From: Mediterranea sp. (in: CFB group bacteria)
Lineage (GTDB): Bacteria; Bacteroidota; Bacteroidia; Bacteroidales; Bacteroidaceae
Length of the DNA stretch: 43,154 nucleotides
Direction: 5' to 3'
Assembly (NCBI GenBank): GCA_031262385.1
Contig: JAISHU010000071.1
Location: 1-43,154 of the forward strand
The position numbers were made by a program, and so were the translations under genes. The notes under the pieces were generated by a model. That model searched no databases, was not told where the DNA came from, and saw nothing but the letters and a program-made list of their open reading frames with translations. Below are positions 16,382-26,933 of the stretch, one piece after another. Numbering within the stretch: the first letter of the stretch is position 1; every line of letters begins with the position of its first letter.

Positions 16382-18742
16382 TTAGAACGGATACCCTATC
16401 GCAAAATGCAACGCCAGTCCGTCGCGGAAGCGCGGTATGTTGTAATACCCACTCTTGCCGGTGTCGTAGGGAGCGTGGAGTGCCACGCCCAAGTCGAGGC
16501 GGAACACCAGAAAATCCATATCGTAACGGATGCCTACGCCGGTGCCCAGTGCCAGTTGGCGTGCAAAGTCTTTCAGCACGAAGTGCGCCTGCGGACGGTT
16601 GGCATCGTCTCGCAACAACCATACGTTGCCCGCATCGAGGAAGGTGGCACCGTGCAGGTCGCCCAAGATGCGGAAGCGATATTCTAAGTTGGCTTCAAAA
16701 CGGATGTCGCCCACTTGGTCGATGAAAGCGTACTTGGTATCTTCGGGTACGGTACCGCCGGGACCTATGCTGCGCGAGGCAAAAGCACGCACACTGTTGG
16801 CTCCTCCCACATAAAACATTTCGGTATAGGGCGCAACGAGGGTATTGCCGTACGACCACACCACTCCCGCAGCTACACGCCCGGCCAGCAGATTGTTGCG
16901 GTCGAACTTACGTTTGTAGCGGTATTCGCTGTTTACCTTGAGGAACTGGGCAAAAGGCACACCGAACAGTTTCTTCTCTTGCCGCTCGAAAGGGTGTCCC
17001 GCCAGACGGTAGATAACCGACGTAACATTGCCCGCAGCCGTCACCGTGGTTTGCCACCACGAAGGATGACGTACCTGCCTCAACTTGCCATTGTCGTAGG
17101 TATAGGTATATTCCACGGCGGGGATAAACTGGTCGCGCAGACTGACATAGAGTGCGGGATTCTCTTGCTGAATTTCCAAAAAGGCATCGGTGGGATGACG
17201 CAGCACGTTGAAAGTAAGTCGCAGCGGTGTAAAGCTATGTTTCACCGTAGCCACAGGTTGGAAATCGTAGGTTACGTTACCGCCGAACGCTTGCATCTGG
17301 TAGTATTTGGCACGGTTAAGGTGGTCGATGTAGAGCTTAAAGGTAGTAGTGGCGGGGAAATCGTACTCGCGTCCGCCCATGCGCGGAAACAGCACACGGG
17401 GGAACGTGAGGGCGGTAGAGGCACCCACCTCGTAACTGTTCAGTGCGGAATTGGCATTGCGCCCGGTTTGCCATTCGTACGAGCCGTAGACCTTTACGTT
17501 CCAGCTTTCGCCCCCGCCGAACACATTGTTGCGTGTCACGGTAAACGAGGCACCCGGTCCCATTTGGTTGTTACTCTTCACTTTCATATTGAAATCCAGT
17601 TCGGCATCGTAGGGTTTGTCGAGCACGGCACGAAGAACGACGTCGAGTGTGTCGCTCACCAAAGCGCTGTCGCGAGGTTGATAATCCATTTCCAGATAGC
17701 TGAATATCCCCACATTGCTCAGTCGTTCGCGGATGCGGCTTTGTCGGTATTCGCTGTACAGTTTCTCGGGGCGGCGGCGCAAGTTACCGCTTGTCAGCTC
17801 CTCTCTTTTGCGGCGGTAGCCTTGATAGTTCATCCAGCGATAGAGCATGGCAGGGCGCACCTTCAGCTTACCCGAGTAGAACAGTTCCATGCCGCGATAG
17901 GTAATGCTATCGAGTTGCTGCGGCTCGCGATTGTCCGTAACATGCTGGTCGTCTATCAGGTAGAAGCGCGTCTTACCGGTATAAAACTGCCGTTGTGCCG
18001 CATCGGGCAACCCTGCCACAGGCGTCATGCGCAAGCTTACGCAATGCGGCGCTTGGGTGGTATCTGCCTGATAAGTAAGATAGTCGGGACGGAAGTAATA
18101 GTAGCCCATGTTACGTAGCAGCGTACTGATGCGGCTGCGTTCGTCGTTCAATGCTACCACGTTAAACTGCGAGCCGGCATGTATGGGCGAACGGCGGCGT
18201 CCCATTTCCATTAACTGGAGTACGTTGGCGTTAAAGCCGCGATAGAAGATGGTATCTATATAATAATGTGTACCCATTCGAAGGGTATATTGCAGTTTCA
18301 CCTTCAGACTGTCTTTGGTTTGCGGAAAGGTGGCATAACTCACCTTGCCGTCGAAGTAACCGTAGTCGTGCAGGATGTTGGTGGCGATACGTTGCCGGAT
18401 GCGCGGGTTTACGCCTGTCAGCAATACGGGGTTGGCGGCAAAACGATCGAAGAACCACTTGCCGAACCCCTTCTCGTAGTGCTTGAATCCGCTGTATATC
18501 CACAGTCCCAAGGGGAAAGGAATGCGATAGAACGAACTGCCCAGCAGCGAATTGTTGGGTGCTTTCTTCAAGGCAGAATTTATTTCGGTCAATGCCGCCT
18601 CGCCCGTTGCGGTAGGAGTCGGGTTTTCTATGATCGGTTTCTTCTGTCCGATGTAGAGCCGTTCGCCTTGCGGCAGATGCTTGGTGGTGGAGCAGCCCGC
18701 GCTTATCAGCAGGAGAAGCAAAGAGTAGAGTAACTTTTTCAT
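16382..18742 (-). CDS. tamL: TamL: lipoprotein Omp85-family translocation/assembly protein
   Basis: A 786-residue protein. The signal peptide ends in a lipobox (LISAGC, Cys17), unlike the plain signal peptide of proteobacterial TamA, so this is the Bacteroidota TamL form, anchored by lipid. POTRA-like repeats span about 95-370, and the C-terminal half is a 16-strand Omp85 barrel ending in the aromatic AIGYPF, with FYVGGANSVRAFASRSIGPGG resembling the conserved Omp85 loop 6 region. It should insert in the outer membrane and act with TamB, encoded immediately upstream with a 4-bp overlap (ATGA). Confidence 0.92.
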   Translation of the reverse strand: MKKLLYSLLLLLISAGCSTTKHLPQGERLYIGQKKPIIENPTPTATGEAALTEINSALKKAPNNSLLGSSFYRIPFPLGLWIYSGFKHYEKGFGKWFFDRFAANPVLLTGVNPRIRQRIATNILHDYGYFDGKVSYATFPQTKDSLKVKLQYTLRMGTHYYIDTIFYRGFNANVLQLMEMGRRRSPIHAGSQFNVVALNDERSRISTLLRNMGYYYFRPDYLTYQADTTQAPHCVSLRMTPVAGLPDAAQRQFYTGKTRFYLIDDQHVTDNREPQQLDSITYRGMELFYSGKLKVRPAMLYRWMNYQGYRRKREELTSGNLRRRPEKLYSEYRQSRIRERLSNVGIFSYLEMDYQPRDSALVSDTLDVVLRAVLDKPYDAELDFNMKVKSNNQMGPGASFTVTRNNVFGGGESWNVKVYGSYEWQTGRNANSALNSYEVGASTALTFPRVLFPRMGGREYDFPATTTFKLYIDHLNRAKYYQMQAFGGNVTYDFQPVATVKHSFTPLRLTFNVLRHPTDAFLEIQQENPALYVSLRDQFIPAVEYTYTYDNGKLRQVRHPSWWQTTVTAAGNVTSVIYRLAGHPFERQEKKLFGVPFAQFLKVNSEYRYKRKFDRNNLLAGRVAAGVVWSYGNTLVAPYTEMFYVGGANSVRAFASRSIGPGGTVPEDTKYAFIDQVGDIRFEANLEYRFRILGDLHGATFLDAGNVWLLRDDANRPQAHFVLKDFARQLALGTGVGIRYDMDFLVFRLDLGVALHAPYDTGKSGYYNIPRFRDGLALHFAIGYPF

Positions 18743-21700
18743 TTCTTTTTCTTGAAGATAAACAACTCGCCCAAGCGGTTTACCTTGCGGCGCAGCACCA
18801 AGCCCACGCCGGTTTCGGTAATCTCTCCGTCGAGCACACTTTCGTAATTCTTGTTGTGAAAGGCACGCACGTAGCGGGTGGCGCTGTCGTCCAGCCGGTA
18901 TTCCACCGACACATTGTCGATAAACGACTCCACATCATTGGTAGCATTGCTGCCGGTAGAGACCTTTCCGCCGATGATAACCTGTACCCGGTCGTTAAAG
19001 AAACGCTGCGAGTAGCGGAAGCTATAGTCGGTGGTTTTTCCGCCGGTTTCGGCATTGCTGCCCTCTTGCACGCCCACGTTGATAGAGGCATTCTTCATAT
19101 TGTTGCCCACCAGCGAATTAATCTGGGTAGTAAGTACCGAGTTCAGTGCGCTGCCCATATCCAAGGTGCCTCCTTTTGCACCACTTTTCAGATAGAGGCC
19201 GGTAGCGAGCATTGCCACCGCCTGTTTGTTGCGTTCCGCGCTACCCATGGTAGCCAGTTCGTTTTGTATGGTAGCATCTTCGGGTGCTTCGAGGTCAAAG
19301 CTCAATTCGGGTGCGGTAAGGTGGTTCTTGATGCCCACCGACACGTCGAAGTTCACCGGACGCGACCCGCTGCCGTCGGTATCGCCCACCGACGCCCGCA
19401 CCCGTTCGGTGGCAGTGAGGTTCAGCGTCGGGTTCATGATGTCGCCCGTCCAGTCCACATAACTGCCGCTGACCAACTGAAACTCTTTGAGCGGAATCAC
19501 GGGCAACTGATACTTCATCATACCGTCCGCCAGCGTGTAGCGTCCCGTCAGGTTGAGCGTACCCTGCGGCGTATATTGTAAGTTGAGCGTACCGCCCCCT
19601 TCCAGTTCGATGCGGCTGCTGCGGTCGGCACTAAGGTCGGCTTTCAGCTTGGCGGTTTCGGCGATATTTAGACTCATCACCATGTTCATGCCGCCCAGCG
19701 AAAGTTGCGGTACTTCGCCGGCTTCGCGTGCGGTGAGCGTATCGGTAAACGAAGTAAACGTCACCAAGTCGCCCAAGCGGTCTTGCACCGTCAGCGGAGA
19801 GTTTTCCAACACATAGGTGACGTCGGTGGCACTCAGCACATTCATGGTGCCCCGCATGGTGAGGGCATCGAGTGCACCTTTGACGGTGGCGCGCAGGTCT
19901 ACCAGTATCTTGCCGTATATCAGACTTTCGTGTGTGCGCGGTGCATCGAGCAACGTATAATTTTGTGCGGTGAGTCGTAAGTCGGCGGTAGGCTTATTTG
20001 GATCGCGAAACGACAGATTACCGTTGATGATAAAGGGATTGGTTCCGGTGGTGTAAATGGCAAATTGGTCGAAGTGCACCTGTTCGTCTTCGATGCGCAC
20101 CGGTCGGTTGTCGAAGCGGTAGCGCGCGCCGGCTTGCCGGGCATAGACGGTTACGCTGTCCAGCGCCAACTGCCCCAGCATCTTGGGTTTGCGGTCAGTG
20201 CCGGTAATGCTTATCTCGCCGTCGATGTCGCCGCCAAGTTCCACCATACGGTCGGGCACCAGTGCATTGGCAAGTCGCAAGGGAAAATGTTCGAACGTAG
20301 TGGTAATCGCCACACTGTCGCGTCCGCGGTATTGTTTCAAGCGGGCATCGGCGGTAATCACCTGTTCGTCTTCGGCGGTGACGTAGGCATTGAGGTAGTG
20401 TGTGTCGTCTTCGCCGGGCAGCCACGTAGCTCCCACGCCGATGTTACCCACCGGGCGTCGTTCGTAACTGAAATTGTTTACCTGTGCTTCGGCAGAGAGT
20501 TGCAGCGACCCCTCACTCTGTATGTAATGGACTTCGGCAGAGAGCAGACCGCCCAAGCGGGGCATGTAGGGCAAGATGCGGCTAATCTCCCGCAGCGGGA
20601 AGCGTTGCAGTTCCACCTCCATATTTTGCAGCGACACCGAGTCGCCCCGCACCGAACGCATCACAAACGCCATATCTTTATCGTCCGCCATTTCCACGTT
20701 GGCATACACCCGCATATTTTCGTGGAGATAAACCCAGTTATGGTCGTCCACAAAGCGGAAGGGTCGGAAAGCCACCACGGGGTTTTCGGGTATCAGGCGA
20801 AACACCAGTCCGTTGGCACGTCCGCGTCGTCCGCCCGCCACCATGGGTTTGATGTTTACGCCAAGGTTCAGCCCCGTGTCGCCGTTACCGTCAACGAAGT
20901 TCACCAGCAGGTCGGCGTCGTTGTTACGTATTTCGCCCGTCAGCACGCTGTGAAACACATATTGCGGGTTGCCGGGGGCGTTTACCACTCCTCCCTGCAA
21001 CGTCATGCGGGCGGTGTCTTGCCGCACGGCAAAGTACACGGAGTCAATCTGCAACGAATCCACATGCAGTCCGTGTATGGCGGTTCGTCCGTTGATGCCG
21101 CGCCGGGACGAGAAGCCAAAGCCCAGCGCCAATCGGTTATAGCGTATGCCTTGCGTGGTTTGCAGGTATTTGCTCAGCGGGTTCTTGTTGCCGCTGCGTA
21201 GAAACATATATGCCGACGGCAGGGTGCGTCGCATCTCGGCATGATCCAGATAGCGGTCTTTGATTTGCCTTGTCAACACCGTGCCGAAACGGGTGGTGCG
21301 TCCCAACAACTCTTCGATGGTGCCGCGTGCCCTAAAGCGTAGTTCCAAGTCACCCGCCTCTACACTCACCTTCACCGAGTCGCGGTGTACGTCGCCCAGC
21401 AGCGTAATGTCGGCGAAGTCGTTGCGACCGTATTGCAGCAGTTCCAAGCGGGCGTAGAGGTGCGACATCAGTTGGGCGCTGTTCAGGTCGAAGCCGCGTC
21501 CTTGGGCGGCAGCGTTAAAGGTGACTTTATAAAGGCTGTCTCCGGGTAAAAAGTGGTGGACGTTAAAGCGGTCGACCTTGAGTTGGGCGTCATAGGCTTG
21601 ACGGTCTATGTGATAATTGCCATGAAACGACACTTCGCCAACCGCTTCGCGCAGCCTCAGCGCAGCTTCGCAGCGGTTGCGCACAAGGTTGAAGTCGGCT

Positions 21701-23094
21701 TCGAGCGACAGGCTGTCGGGAATGGCAAAGGTTGCCTGTCCGACGCTGTCGGTCAGCAGGGCTTTCATAAATTTCATATCGCCGGTAAGCAGCCTCATCG
21801 TCATCGTTCCCTTGCGGCGAAGCGTGTCGGACGGATGCTGCATCGTTCCTTCGGCTTGCATGGAAAAGGCACCGGGTAACGAGGCGCTCCACCCTTTGAA
21901 GCGCATCCCTGTGGCATTGCCTTCGGCAGCGGCATGTAACGACAGGGGTGCCGAGGGATAGGCGGCGAGAAAGCGGGGCGAGAGTTTGCCCGCGAAGAGC
22001 AGCACGTCGGGTTTGCCCAGCCGGGCATCGAAATTCAGGTTCATTACATCGTCGGCACTCATACCGGATTGATTGCGCAGGGTGTGGACGGTGAGTTGCA
22101 GCAGACTGTGGGCGGTGCGTAGTTGCAAGTCGGGGATGCTGATGTAGTTGCTGTCCGCATTCAGCCGACCGGTGAACGACTCCACGCTCAGCCCCGACCG
22201 CTCGTGCAGGCTTCCCTCGCGGATGATACCTTGCAAACGGTTGCCGTTCCACAGCAACGAGTCGAGCGCCAGCCGCAGGTTGCGCAGTCCGATGTGCGAG
22301 GCATCGAAGCCTTTCTGCGGAGCGGCTTGTCCCACCGAATAGGTTACGTCGGGCACGTCGAAGGTTACTCCTCCACAGCCGAAGAGAGGCGTCGTGTCGG
22401 TTAAATCGGCAAGAACGTCGGTCAGCGTTACGTTGTTCACACGGGTGGTGAGGTGGGTTTGAGCGAGCGGCATTGCGATGTCGGCAGAGAGCTTGCTCAC
22501 CGAAAGTTTGGGCAGCCTGATGCGCCACGGAAAGGGTTGTGCGGCGGTGGTGTCTTTGGGGGTGGAGATGGTATCGGTAAGCTCCACTTGCAGGTTTACG
22601 TCGGCGGCATCTACGAGGTTGAGCAGTATGTCGTGCTGCCGCAAGTCGATGCCGTGGCTGTGCAGCGCCAAATGCCCCATGTCGGCACGCACCTGCATTC
22701 CTTCGAGCAGGCGGGCGCTATTTATACGGGCTTGTTTCAGGGTGATGTCGTCGACTTCCACCCGTCCTTTGAACAACGGAAGCGCCTGTATGCGGATGTT
22801 CAGGCTGTGGAAGGCAAGTAGTGTGTCGGGCAACGACAAGGCATCCGACGCTCGCGCAGTGTCGCAAGGCTGAATAATCTCAACGCCGCGCACCAAAAGG
22901 TTGAGCGGAAAGCGCAAGTCTACACGTTCGATACGTATATCCATGCCGGTAGCTTTCGAAGCATAACCGGTTGCCTGTTGTCGAATCAGTTGCTGTACGG
23001 GCGGTATATAGAGTGCCGCCATCAGCAAAATAAATAGTACAAGGGGCGTCAATAGAATCCATATAACCCCCCGTTTTATTAGCTTTTTGTTCAT
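18739..23094 (-). CDS. tamB: TamB: inner-membrane-anchored assembly/lipid-transport protein
   Basis: A 1451-residue protein. A signal anchor helix (about 10-30, VIWILLTPLVLFILLMAALY) is followed by an AsmA-like N-terminal region (ATGMDIRIERVDLRFPLNLLVRGV) and very long repeated beta-strand sequence typical of bridge-like TamB/AsmA proteins. The C-terminal TamB domain (DUF490) runs from about 1100 to the end (LNLQYTPQGTLNLTGRYTLA, then INSLVGNNMKNASINVGVQ). Such proteins span the periplasm and help outer-membrane protein assembly or phospholipid transfer. It is cotranscribed with tamL and has a weak -7 box 36 bp upstream. Confidence 0.93.
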   Translation of the reverse strand: MNKKLIKRGVIWILLTPLVLFILLMAALYIPPVQQLIRQQATGYASKATGMDIRIERVDLRFPLNLLVRGVEIIQPCDTARASDALSLPDTLLAFHSLNIRIQALPLFKGRVEVDDITLKQARINSARLLEGMQVRADMGHLALHSHGIDLRQHDILLNLVDAADVNLQVELTDTISTPKDTTAAQPFPWRIRLPKLSVSKLSADIAMPLAQTHLTTRVNNVTLTDVLADLTDTTPLFGCGGVTFDVPDVTYSVGQAAPQKGFDASHIGLRNLRLALDSLLWNGNRLQGIIREGSLHERSGLSVESFTGRLNADSNYISIPDLQLRTAHSLLQLTVHTLRNQSGMSADDVMNLNFDARLGKPDVLLFAGKLSPRFLAAYPSAPLSLHAAAEGNATGMRFKGWSASLPGAFSMQAEGTMQHPSDTLRRKGTMTMRLLTGDMKFMKALLTDSVGQATFAIPDSLSLEADFNLVRNRCEAALRLREAVGEVSFHGNYHIDRQAYDAQLKVDRFNVHHFLPGDSLYKVTFNAAAQGRGFDLNSAQLMSHLYARLELLQYGRNDFADITLLGDVHRDSVKVSVEAGDLELRFRARGTIEELLGRTTRFGTVLTRQIKDRYLDHAEMRRTLPSAYMFLRSGNKNPLSKYLQTTQGIRYNRLALGFGFSSRRGINGRTAIHGLHVDSLQIDSVYFAVRQDTARMTLQGGVVNAPGNPQYVFHSVLTGEIRNNDADLLVNFVDGNGDTGLNLGVNIKPMVAGGRRGRANGLVFRLIPENPVVAFRPFRFVDDHNWVYLHENMRVYANVEMADDKDMAFVMRSVRGDSVSLQNMEVELQRFPLREISRILPYMPRLGGLLSAEVHYIQSEGSLQLSAEAQVNNFSYERRPVGNIGVGATWLPGEDDTHYLNAYVTAEDEQVITADARLKQYRGRDSVAITTTFEHFPLRLANALVPDRMVELGGDIDGEISITGTDRKPKMLGQLALDSVTVYARQAGARYRFDNRPVRIEDEQVHFDQFAIYTTGTNPFIINGNLSFRDPNKPTADLRLTAQNYTLLDAPRTHESLIYGKILVDLRATVKGALDALTMRGTMNVLSATDVTYVLENSPLTVQDRLGDLVTFTSFTDTLTAREAGEVPQLSLGGMNMVMSLNIAETAKLKADLSADRSSRIELEGGGTLNLQYTPQGTLNLTGRYTLADGMMKYQLPVIPLKEFQLVSGSYVDWTGDIMNPTLNLTATERVRASVGDTDGSGSRPVNFDVSVGIKNHLTAPELSFDLEAPEDATIQNELATMGSAERNKQAVAMLATGLYLKSGAKGGTLDMGSALNSVLTTQINSLVGNNMKNASINVGVQEGSNAETGGKTTDYSFRYSQRFFNDRVQVIIGGKVSTGSNATNDVESFIDNVSVEYRLDDSATRYVRAFHNKNYESVLDGEITETGVGLVLRRKVNRLGELFIFKKKK

Positions 23095-23129
23095 CGCTCA
23101 GTCTTTGCCCTTTGTTGTGTAACACGGTG

Positions 23130-23136
23130 CAAAGTA
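23130..23136 (-). promoter_or_regulatory. Possible -7 box of tamB-tamL
   Basis: TACTTTG on the minus strand is the one-base-shorter variant of TAnnTTTG, 36 bp before the tamB start. Confidence 0.4.
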
Positions 23137-23179
23137 AACAAAACTTTTTGGTATTTTGCTTGTTTTGACTTTGCTTGTG

Positions 23180-24280
23180 TTAAAAGAGCAAATGCAAGAG
23201 TACGACTACAGGATTATCTTCTTCTTTCTTATCGTCGGCAACAACAGGTGTTTCCGTAGAAATTAACAGTTTGTTGTCCGGTGATATGAAGCGTGGAACA
23301 AAGTTCTTTTTATCGAACAGTTGCTCTTCTTGGGGGGTATATTGTATGTCGGCATAACGAAGCGTTTTTGTTCTCTTATCATAAATAACGGTGCCTTTAC
23401 TCCGCTCCGAATCCAATCCCACGCCTCCTAAAAAAAGGTAACGGGAAGATTCCCATATCTTAGTAAGATACCTCTTTCCTTTTAACGGATTCTGACGCGG
23501 GTCGGTAATGGTTTGATAGCGGTCTTCCATCTTCAGGTAGTTACCGCCCAAACGAACAACATAGTGAGGCACGGGACGCAACTCTTTACCGACCGAAAAA
23601 ATGGTATCGCCATACATCTCTTTAAAACAGAGTTGCCCGTCATACGGATAGATATAAGGGTCTGTATCATAGAAGAAAGAAAGCGGTCCCGTGTTTTCGT
23701 ACGACTCCTTATAAGGTATGGAATCTACAACTGTCCCTTCTTTGTCTATCAGTAACATTTTTGTAGGCTCGCGCCCGCTTGCGTTCGCTATAAATCCGGC
23801 GTACATATCACTCTCCATAGGTCTGACAGCGGTAACTCTCTTGGGTATGCCGATGAATCCGGCAAACTTTCCTGCGAGAGAATAGATAGTTATCCGGCTC
23901 TTGGTTTGGTCGTAGATATAAACCTTGTCATCCCGCACAAAGAGATTGGTGATGTCCAGATACTCTTCGGGACCGTTGCCTATGCGTTCTATCTTATGCG
24001 AGTATTTCCCTTCTTTACTAAAAAAAGAGCATCGTTTGTTGTGCACTATCGCCAGATACTCTTTGTACGGCACCACATTGGAGATGTAACTTATCAATAC
24101 GCTGTCGTTGGTTTCCAAAGGGACAAGCGTCACCCGTTCGGCAATGTCGCCGATAGGCACAACCGATTTGTTATTCAATACCCCGGCTACGTCTAACGTA
24201 ACTCCACGGTCGGTATCTCTGTTGCTGCACGAGCAAACGAACAGGGCCAGAGAGAGGAGAAAAAGAATATAAGCTTTCAT
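23180..24280 (-). CDS. 6-bladed beta-propeller lipoprotein (DUF5128-like)
   Basis: The frame opens at 24310, but the ATG at 24280 (MKAYILFLLSLALFVCSCSN) begins a clear lipoprotein signal peptide with Cys16 or Cys18 as the lipidation site, giving 366 residues. The rest has repeated blades of the 6-bladed beta-propeller type (IERIGNGPEEYLDITNLFV, VYIYDQTKSRITIYSLAGKF), as in the DUF5128 proteins common in Bacteroidales. It lies 46 bp downstream of the receptor-like gene and is probably the third gene of that operon. Its ligand is unknown. It may be surface-exposed and bind a peptide or glycan. Confidence 0.85.
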   Translation of the reverse strand: MKAYILFLLSLALFVCSCSNRDTDRGVTLDVAGVLNNKSVVPIGDIAERVTLVPLETNDSVLISYISNVVPYKEYLAIVHNKRCSFFSKEGKYSHKIERIGNGPEEYLDITNLFVRDDKVYIYDQTKSRITIYSLAGKFAGFIGIPKRVTAVRPMESDMYAGFIANASGREPTKMLLIDKEGTVVDSIPYKESYENTGPLSFFYDTDPYIYPYDGQLCFKEMYGDTIFSVGKELRPVPHYVVRLGGNYLKMEDRYQTITDPRQNPLKGKRYLTKIWESSRYLFLGGVGLDSERSKGTVIYDKRTKTLRYADIQYTPQEEQLFDKKNFVPRFISPDNKLLISTETPVVADDKKEEDNPVVVLLHLLF

Positions 24281-24326
24281 ACACAATTTATTGATGACAG
24301 AGTTGAACATTGATACATCATGGTCT

Positions 24327-26933
24327 TTATTTAAAATTCACCCGTGCGTTAATCGCCACACTTGCCGGCCGCAACGGAACGGAGAGTCGGGTGAAGCTCA
24401 AGTCGCCGTAGCTCTTTTGTGCGTACTCTCTTTTATTAAAGATGTTCTGCCACGACAGTCCCAACTCCCACCGTTTCATCTTTCGAACCACTTTGGCATC
24501 GGCAAAGAGATAGTGTGCCGACTCCATGCGGCTGTGGCTGTCGCTGTATTCGCCCGACAGCGACACGTAGGTTTTACTGTCGGGAATAACGTAAAGACTC
24601 AACATTGGGCGCAACTGCCGGTTGCTGTGCGTGGCTCCCGTTCCGCTCGACAGTGTCGAAAGATTCCATCGCATGCGCGCCTCCACATTGAGCCATGTCG
24701 CGAGTTTGCTGTCGACCGCCGCTTCGAGCTGGTACGACTGTGTATTCATGCCATAGAGCTGCTGCTGTTGGTAACGCGAATAACTGGTCCGGGTGTAGTT
24801 GCCTCTCAAAGAGAGATTGGTGCGCCATGCATCCACAAACTTGGCAAGCGAAGTATTGAGCAGATAAAGAGTGCGGTGATTGTCGCTCAACTCGCGCGTG
24901 CTGACGACGTAGTGATCGGTAAACAGACTGCCCGACGTGGCATTGACGGTCATGGGACGGTAAACGGCGGCAAGGGTAAAGAAGAGCGCATCAATCTGAT
25001 TGCGGTAACTCAGTTGCCAACTATAGCTGTCGGAAGTGCGTTGTTCCAAGATTCCGCTCCCTACATCTACTTGGCGGAAGTCGCGCATCACGGCAGCATC
25101 GGCAAAATCCGTCAGATTGCCCATCTCTTTCTTATGCGAATAACCCAGCGAACTGCTCCAATAACCCGTAAGGTCGTAACGCACCTCTACCGAAGGCTCG
25201 GCTTTTCGGATATTGATGTTATCGACCTGCCTGTTGCGTCGATTGTCATATTGTTGATAGAGATAGCTCAGCGGTAGCGACACGGTTGCACGCAAGTTGG
25301 GTAGCTTATAGGTGTAGTGAGGCGTCAGTTGCATCTCCATCTCACTGCTGCCGAGATGGTTCACCGACTCGTAACCCAATGCATCGAGGGCAGGATTGTT
25401 ATGCTCCGTGCGATAACTATCTGCCGAAGCCCGCAGGCGCAGACGTAGTCCGAACACCGAATTGCGATGCGACCACGATAAGTTCGTACCGTTTACCGTA
25501 TAAAACATTCCCTGCTTGGCGTGTTGCGTCAACATACCGGTATCTTCGGTCGAAGAGCGCACGGTGAGGCGTTGCGGCAGATTGACGTAACGCACGAACG
25601 AGTAAGCCGAAAATGCTCTCTCTCCACTGCGCCACACCGCATTGAGTTTGTTCTGTGCCCCGTAGAAAGGCATCCGGAACTGTTGTTCCCTGTTGTACGC
25701 CGTCTGTGCGAGCAGCGAGGTTGTTTGTTGCCAATCGGCAGAAAGATCCAGCACGTTATGCAGGTAACGCCGACTTCCGTTGTGCTCTGCCGACAGCGAC
25801 AACGATGCTTTGTTGGTGCGCAAATCGGAGCGATTGTCTTCCAACGTCAGGTAAGAATCCCCGTCGGGAAGGTAATGCTCCGTACCGACGTAAATCTTCT
25901 GCTTGAGTTGCTCGTTGAGATACGAACCGATGACACGCCACTCCGTATCGCCTGTTTTGGTAAGATGATTGCCGGTTACCGCATGGGAAGTATTGAACCG
26001 ATAGCGCGAACTCTCCAGCGGGAGGTTGGTCAGTGCCGTTTGTGCAAACAACTTTTGCGTAACAGGCAGGATGTCCTGACTTAAATCTTCGGTATTTATA
26101 TCCTGCGAATTTTGGGTATTGCCCATGTTATTGCCCTTGTAAGAGATTAACGACTGCCTGTGCGCCGCTACCAACAACGCAAACAGGTCGGCATTCCACA
26201 ATCCCTCGTTCGGCATAAAGCCCAAAGCCCCTTCGACGTAACCCAAGGGACGAAGCATCCGGTCTTTCTTCAGCTTCAGGTTGAGCGAAGCTTGTTCGCT
26301 AACGGTAATGCCTTGCAAGGCTCTGATAGGTTGATGATTCTCCAACACTTGCACGGCGCTGATGGCATCGGGTGGTATGCTGGTGCTTGCCACGCCGTAC
26401 TTACTCCCCATCAAATCCAGTCCTTCTATATAAAACTTCTTGATAGGTTTGCCTTGATACGATATTTTGCCTGCCGCACTGACCTCGATGCCCGGCATCT
26501 TACGTAGCACGTCGGCAATGGAGCGGTCTTGCTCCAACTGAAAACGCTCTACGCGGTAGTTAATCGTATCGCCCACCTTGCTAATGGCAGGCGGACGCAC
26601 CGTCACTTCGTGCAGTTCGATGACATCGGGCTGCATCGTAAAGTTTCGCTCGCTGTCGCGATCGGTCAGTTGCAACGCATACGTTTTGTACCCCAGCAAA
26701 GCGACGGACAATCGCAACGCCTCTTCGCGAGGTTTATATTGCAGTTTATACGTCCCCTGTTTGGAAGTGACGGTGTACGTCACTAATCTTCCTCCGGCAT
26801 CCGACACCTTTACAATCACTCCTTCGAGCGGCTTTGCATGCTCGCTATCGGTCACCACACCCCGCACCGTTACTTGCGCCGCTATCCATTGGGAGAGCAG
26901 GCACAACCCGATAAAACACAACAGCCTCATCAT
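24327..26933 (-). CDS. TonB-dependent receptor-like outer membrane barrel protein with CarboxypepD-reg domain
   Basis: An 868-residue protein with a signal peptide (to about 19), a carboxypeptidase-regulatory-like beta domain (about 20-100, VTVRGVVTDSEHAKPLEGVIV), a plug-like domain (about 105-230, DVLRKMPGIEVSAAGKISYQG) and a long outer-membrane barrel. It is shorter than SusC proteins and lacks the SusC signature regions. Its gene overlaps the GLPGLI gene by 4 bp. Such receptor-like proteins are regularly encoded beside GLPGLI proteins in Bacteroidota. Their transported substrate is unknown, and transport itself is inferred. Confidence 0.88.
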   Translation of the reverse strand: MMRLLCFIGLCLLSQWIAAQVTVRGVVTDSEHAKPLEGVIVKVSDAGGRLVTYTVTSKQGTYKLQYKPREEALRLSVALLGYKTYALQLTDRDSERNFTMQPDVIELHEVTVRPPAISKVGDTINYRVERFQLEQDRSIADVLRKMPGIEVSAAGKISYQGKPIKKFYIEGLDLMGSKYGVASTSIPPDAISAVQVLENHQPIRALQGITVSEQASLNLKLKKDRMLRPLGYVEGALGFMPNEGLWNADLFALLVAAHRQSLISYKGNNMGNTQNSQDINTEDLSQDILPVTQKLFAQTALTNLPLESSRYRFNTSHAVTGNHLTKTGDTEWRVIGSYLNEQLKQKIYVGTEHYLPDGDSYLTLEDNRSDLRTNKASLSLSAEHNGSRRYLHNVLDLSADWQQTTSLLAQTAYNREQQFRMPFYGAQNKLNAVWRSGERAFSAYSFVRYVNLPQRLTVRSSTEDTGMLTQHAKQGMFYTVNGTNLSWSHRNSVFGLRLRLRASADSYRTEHNNPALDALGYESVNHLGSSEMEMQLTPHYTYKLPNLRATVSLPLSYLYQQYDNRRNRQVDNINIRKAEPSVEVRYDLTGYWSSSLGYSHKKEMGNLTDFADAAVMRDFRQVDVGSGILEQRTSDSYSWQLSYRNQIDALFFTLAAVYRPMTVNATSGSLFTDHYVVSTRELSDNHRTLYLLNTSLAKFVDAWRTNLSLRGNYTRTSYSRYQQQQLYGMNTQSYQLEAAVDSKLATWLNVEARMRWNLSTLSSGTGATHSNRQLRPMLSLYVIPDSKTYVSLSGEYSDSHSRMESAHYLFADAKVVRKMKRWELGLSWQNIFNKREYAQKSYGDLSFTRLSVPLRPASVAINARVNFK